Origin: Desulfatitalea sp. BRH_c12
GTDB lineage: Bacteria; Desulfobacterota; Desulfobacteria; Desulfobacterales; Desulfosarcinaceae
Reading direction: 5' to 3'
DNA: 64,000 nt
Assembly: GCA_000961655.1 (NCBI GenBank)
Contig: LADR01000021.1
Coordinates: 62,001 to 126,000, forward strand
The notes under the pieces are model-generated. The model was not told the DNA's origin. It did no database searches and worked only from the letters and a program-made list of their open reading frames with translations. Both the position numbers and the translations under genes were made by a program. Shown piece after piece: positions 1-7,880 of the stretch (within the stretch, counting starts at the first letter, position 1; each line of letters opens with the position of its first letter).

Positions 1-186
1 CTCAACCATGGCTACTTCAACCAAAGGTGAAATGGCCACAAGAGCGCGTCCATTTTTGGTCAGGATCTTGCGCTTTTTTGTTTCCCGCACTTCGTGGGCG
101 ATCCTGAAAAAGTTTTGAACTGCTTGCCCAATTGGTATCCGGTCAGGGTCATCGAACATTGTCTCTAAACGGTCTTGTGTCTTCAT
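1..186 (-). CDS. Partial small protein, possibly Phd/YefM-like antitoxin
   Basis: Sixty-two residues are visible from an ATG at 186, and the C-terminus lies beyond the window. The start is well supported by AGGAGG placed seven bases upstream. The segment around residues 35-55 (KKRKILTKNGRALVAISPL) has the lysine/arginine-rich strand followed by a 'NGRALVAI' strand seen in Phd/YefM-type antitoxins, which bind DNA and neutralise a partner toxin. That resemblance is loose; an AbrB-like or other small DNA-binding protein is also possible. No toxin partner is visible, since the downstream side is outside the window. Confidence 0.4.
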   Translation of the reverse strand, partial: MKTQDRLETMFDDPDRIPIGQAVQNFFRIAHEVRETKKRKILTKNGRALVAISPLVEVAMVE

Positions 187-266
187 AAGTATCCTCCTGC
201 ATTCATTTCTATTTGAAGTATTATGTAAAGATCTATTACATATTGTGAGTATTTGACTTGAAAGTT

Positions 267-290
267 AAGTGTTTAAAAACACTTTTTTTT
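267..290 (+). terminator. Terminator-like hairpin with T run
   Basis: An 8-bp perfect stem (AAGTGTTT / AAACACTT, two-base loop) runs straight into eight T residues on the plus strand, the shape of a Rho-independent terminator. The genes on both sides are on the minus strand, so the hairpin would stop plus-strand (antisense) transcription or simply be AT-rich intergenic sequence. It is the only clear structure in the 140-bp gap between the two neighbouring genes. Confidence 0.4.
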
Positions 291-325
291 AGCAATCGCC
301 TTTTTTTTTGATTGTCGATTCTATT

Positions 326-586
326 TTATCCTTTGAGACTATCAAGTACATCCAATGATTCTATGAGCATTTGCTTTGCAAGCCGGCGCTTCTCAATTGA
401 TGCCTTGCTATAATGGCCATGTTTAATTGAATTCTTGTTTCCGATCGGTGCTCCGGAACCAGGGGCACCGCCATGAATTCGGCAACGCTTCTTCCCAGGT
501 TCAGGTTTGTTCTGGCAGGTTGTTCCCTGGCGTGTTTTTGCGCCGCATCTGGTCTCGGGTTGTTCTGCTTGATTATCCATTTTCAA
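326..586 (-). CDS. HGG-motif phage/ICE small protein
   Basis: The 86-residue basic protein carries a cysteine pair (CGAKTRQGTTC), a CRIHGG motif and the block GAPIGNKNSIKHG. This HGG-x-GAP-x-GN-x-N-x-KHG pattern is found in small proteins of prophages and integrative elements; its role is unknown, though the Cys/His spacing suggests a small metal-binding fold. Its start lies two bases after the stop of the upstream minus-strand gene, so the two are probably translated together. Both sit downstream of the primase and helicase, which supports membership of one integrated element. Length is normal for the family, and no lesions are seen. Confidence 0.65.
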   Translation of the reverse strand: MKMDNQAEQPETRCGAKTRQGTTCQNKPEPGKKRCRIHGGAPGSGAPIGNKNSIKHGHYSKASIEKRRLAKQMLIESLDVLDSLKG

Positions 587-588
587 TC

Positions 589-1077
589 TTATCCCCCATT
601 GTTAGTCAAGGACCCAAGAATATTGTGTCCCCCGTTGATATTAACGTGCTCTACTCTTATTTCTTGCCGCCCTTTTAGACGGCTCTTTCGAAGGGCATCC
701 ATTTGTCGGGTATATGTCCCCATTAATTTTGTAGCCAAGTTAAGGTATAACTGGCGAGACTCCGGTAAGCTGCAAAAAGTCGCCTGCCGCATCAAATCCA
801 CCGCCTGAAAGTGAACCGTAATCATCTGGGCAGCCAACATAGACTCGGCAGGGTCTTTGGGAGCCAGATCTAAAAGCATTGCATAAATGGCCTCCACGCG
901 ATTATCTTGATTCGATGAAGACTTTAACGATCCGTTAATTGTTTGCTCCACAATTGTAAGTGCAGCTTCAGAATACTGTGTACTCAGGGCTTCTTTTAGA
1001 TTTTTCAAGACCTTGGGTTCAGAATCGTCGGAATTGGATCTGTCCGGCGTGCACACTTCTATAGGGTAATTTTGCAT
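589..1077 (-). CDS. Phage/ICE conserved hypothetical protein
   Basis: This is a 162-residue, mostly helical protein with the block LAPKDPAESMLAAQMITVHF, then a region of the form LMGTYTRQMDALRKSRLKG, and a C-terminal VEHVNINGG segment. I recall this arrangement from small proteins of proteobacterial prophages and integrative elements, where it commonly lies next to the HGG-motif protein, as here. No catalytic motif is evident. The C-terminal 'V-x-H-V-N' stretch looks like a short beta strand that could mediate assembly. It is followed after two bases by the HGG gene and preceded by the helicase gene, so the four minus-strand genes form one likely operon. Function unknown. Confidence 0.6.
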   Translation of the reverse strand: MQNYPIEVCTPDRSNSDDSEPKVLKNLKEALSTQYSEAALTIVEQTINGSLKSSSNQDNRVEAIYAMLLDLAPKDPAESMLAAQMITVHFQAVDLMRQATFCSLPESRQLYLNLATKLMGTYTRQMDALRKSRLKGRQEIRVEHVNINGGHNILGSLTNNGG

Positions 1078-1135
1078 ACTATCCTCACATGTAGATTTGG
1101 TTTAAAATAAGTAATGAAGAGCATCTTGATGCATA

Positions 1136-3193
1136 TTAGATTGAAAAAGCAGGACTGTCAGAGTCCGCGCTTTTTCTTGATGATTGGTGGCCCCTAATTT
1201 TTTTGAGTTCGTTGTTGTCCATTTCCATTTTATCTGCCTGGAGATAACTTTTAAGCATCTTAGTTTTGTGAAAATCGTCTATATAGGTGTCAATGAAATA
1301 GTGGTTCAGACGAATGTTATTTACCCTGCGCGGTCCGCCATTGCTTCCAGGCAATAACTCAATTCCATTGCCCAAACGTGATAGTCGCTGTGAGAACTTG
1401 TTTCTTGCCAGTACCCGGTGAAGACCACAAGCCCTTGCCCACACAGTGAAGGCAGTGTAGAGGTCACTAGATATTTCACTATAATCCGAGCCAACATCGC
1501 AGCATTCTATGACGAACTGTTCTGCCTGATCAGCATTCAGCCTCCATTGTGCTTTTGCCTTTATCATCGAAGGGGGTTCGGTGAGATAACCTCGCTGGTA
1601 AGCACGGGCCAAGGCCTGCAAGGAAAGATTCAGGATGCCACTTTTTTCAGCAATGAGTTTCTCTGTAAGCTGTCGGTCCTGTTCGTGCTCGGCAAATACG
1701 CGATTGCAGGTAATGATCACTGACCGTCTAAAAAGAGCATCAGAAAAGTCCCTGGTATGTGGCATATGGTTAGTGCCAAACCAGCAGGTACAAAAGGGCC
1801 TTATATCAAAGGGCGGCTTGTTTTTATGCTCAACTGTCGTCAATTCACCTGACGCGATCCCTTTCAATTCAGCATCATCAAGCTGATGGCCTTCAGAAAT
1901 TTCCGTCACCAAGTTTAACAGCTTGTTATGCAGGTGCGCGCGTTGGAATTTATTAGCAAACTGGCTTGGTTGGACCGCCGCCACATTTTCTGGCCCTACA
2001 ATCGCCGCGACCAATGACATTAGAACGCTCTTACCGTTTGCCCCCGGGCCGAACAGCATTAGGAATTTTTCAAATTGTGTGTTGGTAGTCAGAGTGTACC
2101 CTATGATCTCAAGGATCACTTGCTTTTTGTCATCCTTGTCTTCATCGTCTCTGAAAATTTCATCCAAAAACTGGATGAATCTTGGAGCTGTAGCGGTGGG
2201 ATCATAATCGATGGGTATCAGGGTTGTTTTATAGTGTTCTCGGCAGTGCTCCTGTAATACCCACTGATCACCATCCCAACACAACTCTCCATTTTTGCAG
2301 TTGATCGTTTGGTGGTCTGAATCAAAGTTATGATTACCCCTGTAAATCTCAGTTTTCACCAAATCCAGTACTGAGTCGACCAGACCCTTTGTGAGCTTTT
2401 GCGAAATCGTATTGCTATGAATCACCTTTTTTATCATTCTGTCATTTATGATTTTCCAAACGCCACACCCATCCCAAAGCCAAATAAAAGAATCATCCAT
2501 TAATATGTTGTCGGCGGCGAACTCTTGAATGACTGCCAGCGCAATTTCATAAGGCGTGGCATTGTCTTTCGATTCCACTATTTTGGCATAATCTTCACGT
2601 AGGGAGGATACTTGGACCTTTGTTTTTTTGGAGATAGCGCGGAGCAGGCAATCTCTTTCGGACACGGTTATGTCGCTACCGGCTATATAATGAAGGATGT
2701 CCTTAACAAGAACCTTGAAATCCGAGGTCTCCTCAATCTGTCTAGACAGATCGTCAAAGCTAAATTGAGGAGCCTCAGAGTCAATATTGTATTCAGATAA
2801 CGGCTTACCGCTGATCTTGCTTGCTGCTTCATCCCAGGGTCGTTTCCCGCATGATTCATGGAAGCATTTGTATACCGCCTGTCCCGTGTCAGTGTTCAGT
2901 ATAAACCCCGCGTCGTTATTTCCATGCGAGGAGTCATACAAGCACTTGTCCAGGCGATACATTACACCATAATCGACATGCTTGATGTTGTAGATGATGT
3001 CATTATCTTTAAAAAATGCTTCGAAATCGAAGTTGAGTGCTGATTTAGGCCGGAAGGATCCCTGACCTTTTTTAACTTTTGGGGGTAAAGAAGCAACTTC
3101 CAGAGTTTTTATATCGGCCTTTGGCGCTTTATCGTTCTGGCTAGTGCCACTTGAAAAAGCATCAAGATCATTAAGGGTTAAGCCGCCAACCAT
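1136..3193 (-). CDS. D5/P4-type phage helicase (primase C-terminal half)
   Basis: This 685-residue protein is a superfamily-3-like replicative helicase of phages and plasmids. A Walker A motif (GPGANGKS) sits near residue 380, followed by the conserved helicase core and a winged-helix-like C-terminus. Near residues 95-150 a Cys/His cluster (YKCFHESCGKRPWDEA) resembles the zinc-binding segment seen between primase and helicase domains. I chose the ATG at 3193 because it follows GGGAG at good spacing and lies five bases past the stop of the upstream primase. The open frame extends to 3352, but that stretch overlaps primase codons and is not protein-like. In relatives the primase and helicase are often one chain; here they are two reading frames, either coupled genes or a frameshifted one. 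The gene probably initiates replication of the mobile element. Confidence 0.8.
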   Translation of the reverse strand: MVGGLTLNDLDAFSSGTSQNDKAPKADIKTLEVASLPPKVKKGQGSFRPKSALNFDFEAFFKDNDIIYNIKHVDYGVMYRLDKCLYDSSHGNNDAGFILNTDTGQAVYKCFHESCGKRPWDEAASKISGKPLSEYNIDSEAPQFSFDDLSRQIEETSDFKVLVKDILHYIAGSDITVSERDCLLRAISKKTKVQVSSLREDYAKIVESKDNATPYEIALAVIQEFAADNILMDDSFIWLWDGCGVWKIINDRMIKKVIHSNTISQKLTKGLVDSVLDLVKTEIYRGNHNFDSDHQTINCKNGELCWDGDQWVLQEHCREHYKTTLIPIDYDPTATAPRFIQFLDEIFRDDEDKDDKKQVILEIIGYTLTTNTQFEKFLMLFGPGANGKSVLMSLVAAIVGPENVAAVQPSQFANKFQRAHLHNKLLNLVTEISEGHQLDDAELKGIASGELTTVEHKNKPPFDIRPFCTCWFGTNHMPHTRDFSDALFRRSVIITCNRVFAEHEQDRQLTEKLIAEKSGILNLSLQALARAYQRGYLTEPPSMIKAKAQWRLNADQAEQFVIECCDVGSDYSEISSDLYTAFTVWARACGLHRVLARNKFSQRLSRLGNGIELLPGSNGGPRRVNNIRLNHYFIDTYIDDFHKTKMLKSYLQADKMEMDNNELKKIRGHQSSRKSADSDSPAFSI

Positions 3194-3197
3194 TGCA

Positions 3198-3929
3198 TTA
3201 TTCTCCCAAATCGTAAATGTAGGATTTTCGGTGCGGTCGACCCACTCGATTTGCTCCCGCGGGAACATGGTTGCCTTTGCGTGCCATAGTGCCATAGAGC
3301 TTAATAATGCGCGCCGGGTTGTAAAGAGAGGTATCCAGATGAACATGTTCATTGGAAAACATGTTCGACAAATCCCCGAGCTTTTTCTTGATCATATCTT
3401 GAACACCCTTATCTTGAGCCGGGAGATCATCAAGTGGATAAAGCAAATGATATCCATTGCCACTCATCGCCCTGATTGGTGCGGGCCAGTTTTCTCTTTT
3501 AAGAAAGGTGTATATATTTTCTGAAAGGAGTCTGGCTTTCTCTATTTCATCATCGGAAGAGGAAATGCCTGATTTTCTCACCGGATCCAGATCTATTGGC
3601 AACCATCGGTATGCTTTTACGTCCTTGTCATTGGTGGTAGCCTTTGCGGGAATTAGCTTGTTAAAGGCTCGTCCTATCAAACTTTCATCTATAACCTGCA
3701 AAGTCTGGTAGATTTGTAGGTTTCCTGATCGAGAATCTTCTTTAATAAGGCGTAAAAATCCACGCGAAAAGAGGTTATGGTCGTCAAAGTACCCACTGAC
3801 GATACCCTTAGCATATCCTTCCCAAGCATCGGAATAACCATAACAGTCCAAAGCTCGGATCTCGATGACCTCTCCAAGTTTAACAAACCGGTCATACACT
3901 TTCCTATCTAACATTGTAAAATCACACAT
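3198..3929 (-). CDS. Primase-polymerase (AEP-like) domain protein
   Basis: The 243-residue protein has the order of motifs expected for an archaeo-eukaryotic-type primase domain: a D-x-D pair in WLPIDLDPVRKSG near residue 112, AMSGNGYHLLYPLD near residue 158, and DTSLYNPARIIKLYG near residue 205. Such domains make primers for replication of phages and plasmids. The ATG at 3929 has AGGAG about twelve bases upstream; an in-frame ATG at 3962 is also possible. The chain ends just past the usual primase core and the helicase starts five bases later in another frame, so the pair probably acts as a split primase-helicase. Upstream lie three matching hairpins (4023-4110) suited to an origin or operator. 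Confidence 0.75.
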   Translation of the reverse strand: MCDFTMLDRKVYDRFVKLGEVIEIRALDCYGYSDAWEGYAKGIVSGYFDDHNLFSRGFLRLIKEDSRSGNLQIYQTLQVIDESLIGRAFNKLIPAKATTNDKDVKAYRWLPIDLDPVRKSGISSSDDEIEKARLLSENIYTFLKRENWPAPIRAMSGNGYHLLYPLDDLPAQDKGVQDMIKKKLGDLSNMFSNEHVHLDTSLYNPARIIKLYGTMARKGNHVPAGANRVGRPHRKSYIYDLGE

Positions 3930-4022
3930 TTTTTTATAATCTCCTGTTCTAAGAAAAAACATAATCGGCCGAAATTGGCCACGAGCAACGACTACTGAAC
4001 CTGCCTACTTTCTGATTAATGC

Positions 4023-4110
4023 GGCTGAGTTTCCCAGCCTTAGATCGATGCTTTATGTCGCAGGGTTTCCCTGCTCAAGGGCATGAAGGGGTTGATCGGG
4101 TTTCCCAATC
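4023..4110. repeat. Three evenly spaced GGG-TTT-CCC hairpins (candidate origin or operators)
   Basis: Three short inverted repeats occur at 4023-4039, 4060-4074 and 4094-4110. Each has a TTT loop and shares GTTTCCC; the middle one is a perfect 6-bp stem (GCAGGG TTT CCCTGC), while the outer two each have one mismatch in longer arms. Centres are 36 and 35 bp apart. They lie about 100-180 bp upstream of the primase start. On the minus strand the shared core reads GGGAAAC. Candidate roles are iterons for initiator binding, a single-strand origin, or repressor operators. The regular spacing is seen directly; the role is inferred. Confidence 0.6.
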
Positions 4111-4211
4111 AGTATCCCATTATATACATAATGTACTTGGAACAGTAAAAAGTTAAGTAAATTTCTTGGGACAAACCCTATTTTCTTTTTTATGGCTTTT
4201 CTTATTGAATA

Positions 4212-4227
4212 AGGCTTTAAAAAGCCT
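4212..4227. repeat. Perfect inverted repeat in the primase upstream region
   Basis: AGGCTTT and AAAGCCT pair perfectly around a two-base loop. There is no T run after it in either direction, so it is a weak terminator at best. The surrounding 4.11-4.81 kb is AT-rich and otherwise holds no gene that I can support. Confidence 0.35.
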
Positions 4228-4814
4228 GTTAGCTGATTGTCCTGGTCTTTTGCTCATATGAAGAACTACTATATATTGGGGGCTATAAAGTGGGTTTTTA
4301 AGTAGTTTGGTTAAAATATGTGAATTTTTAATTTTTTAATCTAATCCGTTTGGCCTATACTATAAGGTGATAATCGCAGGTAGAGCGATCCGGATTAGTC
4401 AACAACTCTGGTAAAGCATGATTAGACCAAAGAAAATTGCTGTTAACGTGAGAGAAGAGGAAACTCTGCTCCGAGAGCACCCTCACAGAATATAGGCCTC
4501 GTTAACCTGGATGGGTCAAATTCGATTGTAACCTGGGTAAAATTTTAGTTGTCCCCCTAACGGGTAAAATGGAATCCGCAGCGACTCAATATACTGACAG
4601 GGCGAACAAATTGAGAACCACTTCTAAAATTTGGGCGTGCCAGTGGAGAGGGAGATGAAAACGAAGCAAGAGGGGACAAGGGAAAGATAAGCGAGAGGAG
4701 CGAAAAAGCGGATAATAAAAAGGAGTGACATAAGATACGCATCTTTTCTATTGAAATCTTAAAGAAATTTGGAGGTAATAAAAAACTCCTCACATATACA
4801 AGGGCAATGAAAAA

Positions 4815-4943
4815 ATGGTGCAGCTGTTGCTATTGCATGGGGCAAACCCAGATATCCGTAATAAAGCGGGTTATACGCCCATGGTTTACGTGCGTCAGTA
4901 TAATTACGATAAAATTGGAATGCTTCTCGAAAACAATAGGTGA
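4815..4943 (+). pseudogene. Ankyrin-repeat gene fragment
   Basis: A 42-codon frame encodes MVQLLLLHGANPDIRNKAGY followed by TPMVYVRQYNYDKIGMLLEN. This matches one and a half ankyrin repeats: the LLLxHGANPDIRNKxGYTPM signature of one repeat and the first helix of the next. Ankyrin proteins have several repeats, so this is a remnant. It is bounded by stop codons on both sides, and no further repeats are visible upstream. The 72 N-terminal codons of the longer frame that overlaps it are in a different phase and are not protein-like. It sits just before another truncated gene, consistent with a decayed insertion zone. Confidence 0.55.
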
Positions 4944-5022
4944 TCATGTTAAGGGACTACCAAGGGGCGTGCTCACCAATAAACATTTAGTGACATTTAC
5001 TGGCTTCCGCTATTATATAAAA

Positions 5023-5463
5023 ATGCACTCACAGGCCACTCCAACACTGGGCGACATCGAGGTGGATGTTGTCCTCAAAGATATCAAAAACATCCATCTC
5101 AGTGTGCATCCTCCGGCCGGAAGGGTGAGCATTTCTGCCCCACTGCACATGAACTTTGAAACCATCCGCGTCTTTGCCATATCAAAGCTCAGCTGGATCA
5201 AAAGCCAGCAAAAGAAAATGCAGGCCCAAGAACGCGCAACACCCCGAGAGTACCTTGAGCGAGAGAGTCACTATGTTTGGGGCAAACGCTACCTGTTGGT
5301 AGTGGAGGAAAAAGATCAGCCGCCGGGTATCGAACTCTTGCAAAACCGGATCATCATGCGGGTTCGACCCGGGACAGATGAGCACAAGCGCCGGAGCATC
5401 GCCGAGGAATGGTATCGGGGGCAGGTTAAGGAGGCGGTGCCCAGCTATCGTTTCGAAATGTAA
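5023..5463 (+). pseudogene. Truncated YgjP-like M48-family metallopeptidase, N-terminal part
   Basis: The 146 codons encode LGDIEVDVVLKDIKNIHLSV, then an HPPAGRVSISAP segment, then helix FAISKLSWIKSQQKKM and YVWGKRYLLVV. This is the N-terminal half of the YgjP/DUF45 family, whose members are about 230-250 residues and carry a zinc-binding HExxH motif in the second half. Here the chain stops before that motif, so the protein cannot be an active peptidase. In other defence islands such genes sit next to type I restriction systems; here three restriction-type nucleases follow. No Shine-Dalgarno sequence precedes the ATG, which fits a dead gene. Confidence 0.65.
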
Positions 5464-5585
5464 TCAGTGAGTCATGAGGATTCGGTTTATTGAAGCATGA
5501 CAAGTGCGACATGACCATTATGCATGTATACGATGCCTATTCGAATTTGGCTGGAGCATGTGCCTAAAGATGTAAGGGAAATGCA

Positions 5586-5912
5586 ATGCCAAACGGTGAA
5601 GGTAAAAACTGGATCAGATTATGCGCTGCCATTGATGGATTTCGCGCAAGGTACAAAGCATGGCCTACAGAAGTAAGGGTGTTTGATGGTTATATCAAGG
5701 AAATGAGAGATGTTCTCGGCCAAATGGGATATTACGATTTGGAAAAGAAAGTCCGAATTGTTGAAGATGGGTTACCCATTGTTGCACTGGATGATGCTGG
5801 CAGGAGATACAGCTATGGCGATGATGGGGTCCCCAAGAAAGACCCTGATATGACTGCAAAAGAATGGCTTGAAATTAGATTGCATCGTCTAAACATTGAT
5901 AACAGGAAATGA
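5586..5912 (+). CDS. Conserved hypothetical protein preceding nuclease gene
   Basis: This encodes 108 residues with an aromatic-rich N-terminus (NWIRLCAAIDGFRARYKAWP) and a helical middle (FDGYIKEMRDVLGQMGYYDL). The C-terminal half includes ALDDAGRRYSYGDDGVPKK. I do not recognise a family or catalytic residues. Its stop codon is separated by a single base from the ATG of the next gene, a PD-(D/E)XK nuclease, so translation is very likely coupled and the two proteins may work together. An AAGGGAA sequence precedes the ATG. A modulator or specificity partner of the nuclease is a guess from position only. Confidence 0.55.
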   Translation: MPNGEGKNWIRLCAAIDGFRARYKAWPTEVRVFDGYIKEMRDVLGQMGYYDLEKKVRIVEDGLPIVALDDAGRRYSYGDDGVPKKDPDMTAKEWLEIRLHRLNIDNRK

Positions 5913-5913
5913 G

Positions 5914-6777
5914 ATGGATGGATTCCGGTATATAGTATCAAAGCAAATCGGATGGGCGAGAAATAAAGGTTTGGATCTCATTGGCAGTAAAATTGATCGT
6001 GGTCGGCCATTGTATTTAAAAACACTTGACCAGAACTTGTTCCAACCCCTTCTTCCTGAAGTCTTCGATTCATTTGCCGGAGGTGATGGAGGCGAACTTG
6101 GTTCCTCCTATCTGCCCGGTAAGATACAAGCCTTGCATTCATCTTCTGCATTAGGTGTTAACGTATTTCAATACTGGAAGGGTAAATCAGAAGTTTCTAC
6201 AATTGCAGGAGCATGTGGTTTGTGCCGACGTGGATCGGGTACTTGCCTTGACATTAAATTTGAAGAAAAATATCCGATCAATCATTCCCTTGGATTTCAT
6301 CCTAATATTGATATTGTTATCCATAATAAACCTGATTCAAAAATCAAAGTCTTTGCCATTGAAAGTAAGTTTTCTGAAGCATACAGCACTCACCATCATG
6401 GGGGATTGAAATCCAAATATCTGGAGAATGACGAAATCTGGAGGGACATTCCTCATTTACATTCTTTTGCGGAAGGGATTTCCCCTGAAGATCATGGCTT
6501 TATGCACTTGCATCCCGCCCAACTCGTCAAACATATCCTTGGATTAAAGCGAAAAGTCGGGAAGAATGGATTTCGCCTCCTCTATCTTTGGTATGATGTA
6601 TTGGGCGGGCAGGGCAAACGGCATCGGGATGAGGTTGCGGAGTTTTCCGAAATTGCCAAACAGGACGGAATAAAGTTCCACTCGCTCACATATCAGGAGC
6701 TGATTGTTACCCTGGCGGATCAATTGGGACCAGATCATCATGAGTATGTACGATATTTGACCGCACGATACCTGTAG
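5914..6777 (+). CDS. PGN_0703-type putative restriction endonuclease
   Basis: The 287-residue protein has the ALHSSSALGVNVFQYW block followed by a cysteine pair (CGLCRRGSGTC). The PD-(D/E)XK nuclease core is HPNIDIVI, with Asp near residue 131, and FAIESKFSE near residue 150, giving the E-x-K pair. This matches what I recall of the PGN_0703 family of putative restriction endonucleases. The ATG at 5914 has AGGAA upstream; the longer frame starting at 5896 would need a TTG start and overlap the preceding gene. It is the first of three different nucleases on the plus strand here. No cognate methyltransferase is visible, so it may target modified or foreign DNA. The chain appears full length. Confidence 0.75.
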   Translation: MDGFRYIVSKQIGWARNKGLDLIGSKIDRGRPLYLKTLDQNLFQPLLPEVFDSFAGGDGGELGSSYLPGKIQALHSSSALGVNVFQYWKGKSEVSTIAGACGLCRRGSGTCLDIKFEEKYPINHSLGFHPNIDIVIHNKPDSKIKVFAIESKFSEAYSTHHHGGLKSKYLENDEIWRDIPHLHSFAEGISPEDHGFMHLHPAQLVKHILGLKRKVGKNGFRLLYLWYDVLGGQGKRHRDEVAEFSEIAKQDGIKFHSLTYQELIVTLADQLGPDHHEYVRYLTARYL

Positions 6778-6789
6778 ATGTAGCCAATT

Positions 6790-6915
6790 ATGACAATAGA
6801 TCTGATCAAAGTCACAGCTGCAATCATGGTGAACAAAGGCAGGCTGTTCATCGCCAAACGACCAGCCGGCGACAAACTCGCAAATAAATGGGAGTTCCCG
6901 GGTGGGCAAAACTGA
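6790..6915 (+). pseudogene. Nudix (MutT-like) hydrolase fragment
   Basis: Forty-one codons encode VTAAIMVNKGRLFIAKRPAG followed by DKLANKWEFPGGQN and a stop. This is the N-terminal strand-loop of a MutT-type Nudix hydrolase and ends exactly where the Nudix box (normally GGKxE...) should begin, so the catalytic motif is missing. Family members are about 130-150 residues. Genes of this type often accompany restriction enzymes in defence islands, which fits the surroundings. It is almost certainly a deletion remnant, with the mrr gene starting about 40 bp further on. Confidence 0.7.
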
Positions 6916-6956
6916 GCCAGATAGAAATCAGTGAATGAGATAATCAGGAGACTGTG

Positions 6957-7832
6957 ATGAACGACATGAGAATCCCACAGCATTTCAGGTACCTCAACCC
7001 AATTCTTGAAGTTTTGAGAGACTTAGGTGGTTCTGGCCGAGCTGGTGAAGTAGTTGATTTGGTAATCGAAAAACTGGGTATCTCCGAAGAAGAACTCGAA
7101 ATCAAAATCAAAAGCGGCCCATCAAGAGTAAAAAATCAAATCCAATGGGCTCGGCTCCTTCTCGCAAAAACAGATCACATTGATTCTTCTGAAAGAGGTG
7201 TTTGGACACTAACTGAAAAGGGGATGAAGGCCAGCTTCAGTGACCTTGACCTTCTGAATTTATATGATTGCCGAAAAGAATGGAACAAACAACACCGTCA
7301 AAAAAAGAGAACGGCTTTTGTTGATGATCCAGAAATGAAGGAAACCAATGAAGACGATTTGATAGGAGAAGGTGGTTATAGGGAAGCACTGCTCGGAATC
7401 CTGAGGGCCTTACCACCATCTGGTTTTGAGCGGCTATGTCAGAGGTTGTTGCGAGAATCTGGATTTGAACAGGTGACGGTCACCGGAAAGTCTGGTGATG
7501 GTGGGATAGATGGAGTCGGCATTTTGCAAGTTAACCCCTTCGTCAGTTTCAATGTTTTGTTCCAATGCAAAAGGTACCAAGGGACAGTTGCCCCAACACA
7601 TGTGCGTGACTTCAGAGGTGCCATGCTGGGCAGGGCGGACAAAGGCATAATCATGACCACCGGGCAATTCTCCTTTGACGCGAAAAAAGAGGCAAGACGT
7701 GATGGTGTACCACCAATAGAGCTCGTAGATGGCGAAAAGATGATCGATATGTTTGAACACTTGGAGATTGGGCTTAAGCCTATCAAGACCTATGAAATAG
7801 ATGAGAAGTTTTTCGAGGAGTTCAGGGATTGA
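6957..7832 (+). CDS. mrr: Mrr-type restriction endonuclease
   Basis: This 291-residue protein has the two-domain layout of Mrr. The N-terminal winged-helix domain (residues 1-110) includes SRVKNQIQWARLLLAKTDHI and RGVWTLTEKG. The C-terminal Mrr catalytic domain (about residues 140-265) has GYREALLGILRALPPSGFERL, then GKSGDGGIDGVG and FQCKRYQG near residue 200, the D and QxK residues of its PD-(D/E)XK site, followed by GIIMTTGQFS. Mrr enzymes are type IV restriction enzymes that cut methylated DNA. The ATG at 6957 has GGAG six bases upstream. Length matches the family, and the gene looks intact. It lies between two other nuclease genes on the same strand. Confidence 0.9.
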   Translation: MNDMRIPQHFRYLNPILEVLRDLGGSGRAGEVVDLVIEKLGISEEELEIKIKSGPSRVKNQIQWARLLLAKTDHIDSSERGVWTLTEKGMKASFSDLDLLNLYDCRKEWNKQHRQKKRTAFVDDPEMKETNEDDLIGEGGYREALLGILRALPPSGFERLCQRLLRESGFEQVTVTGKSGDGGIDGVGILQVNPFVSFNVLFQCKRYQGTVAPTHVRDFRGAMLGRADKGIIMTTGQFSFDAKKEARRDGVPPIELVDGEKMIDMFEHLEIGLKPIKTYEIDEKFFEEFRD

Positions 7833-7880
7833 TATTATGATACTCAGCCAGACCAAGGATCAGACTACTGGAGAATAAGG

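Noticed and set aside
473-808. Open frame of 111 codons on the plus strand opposite the two small element proteins
   Set aside because: It overlaps two minus-strand frames with recognisable family motifs, has no ribosome site and has no protein-like pattern.
4557-4793. Minus-strand frame of 78 codons in the AT-rich gap
   Set aside because: Low-complexity Ser/Phe/Leu sequence with no ribosome site; it reads the complement of a purine-rich leader.
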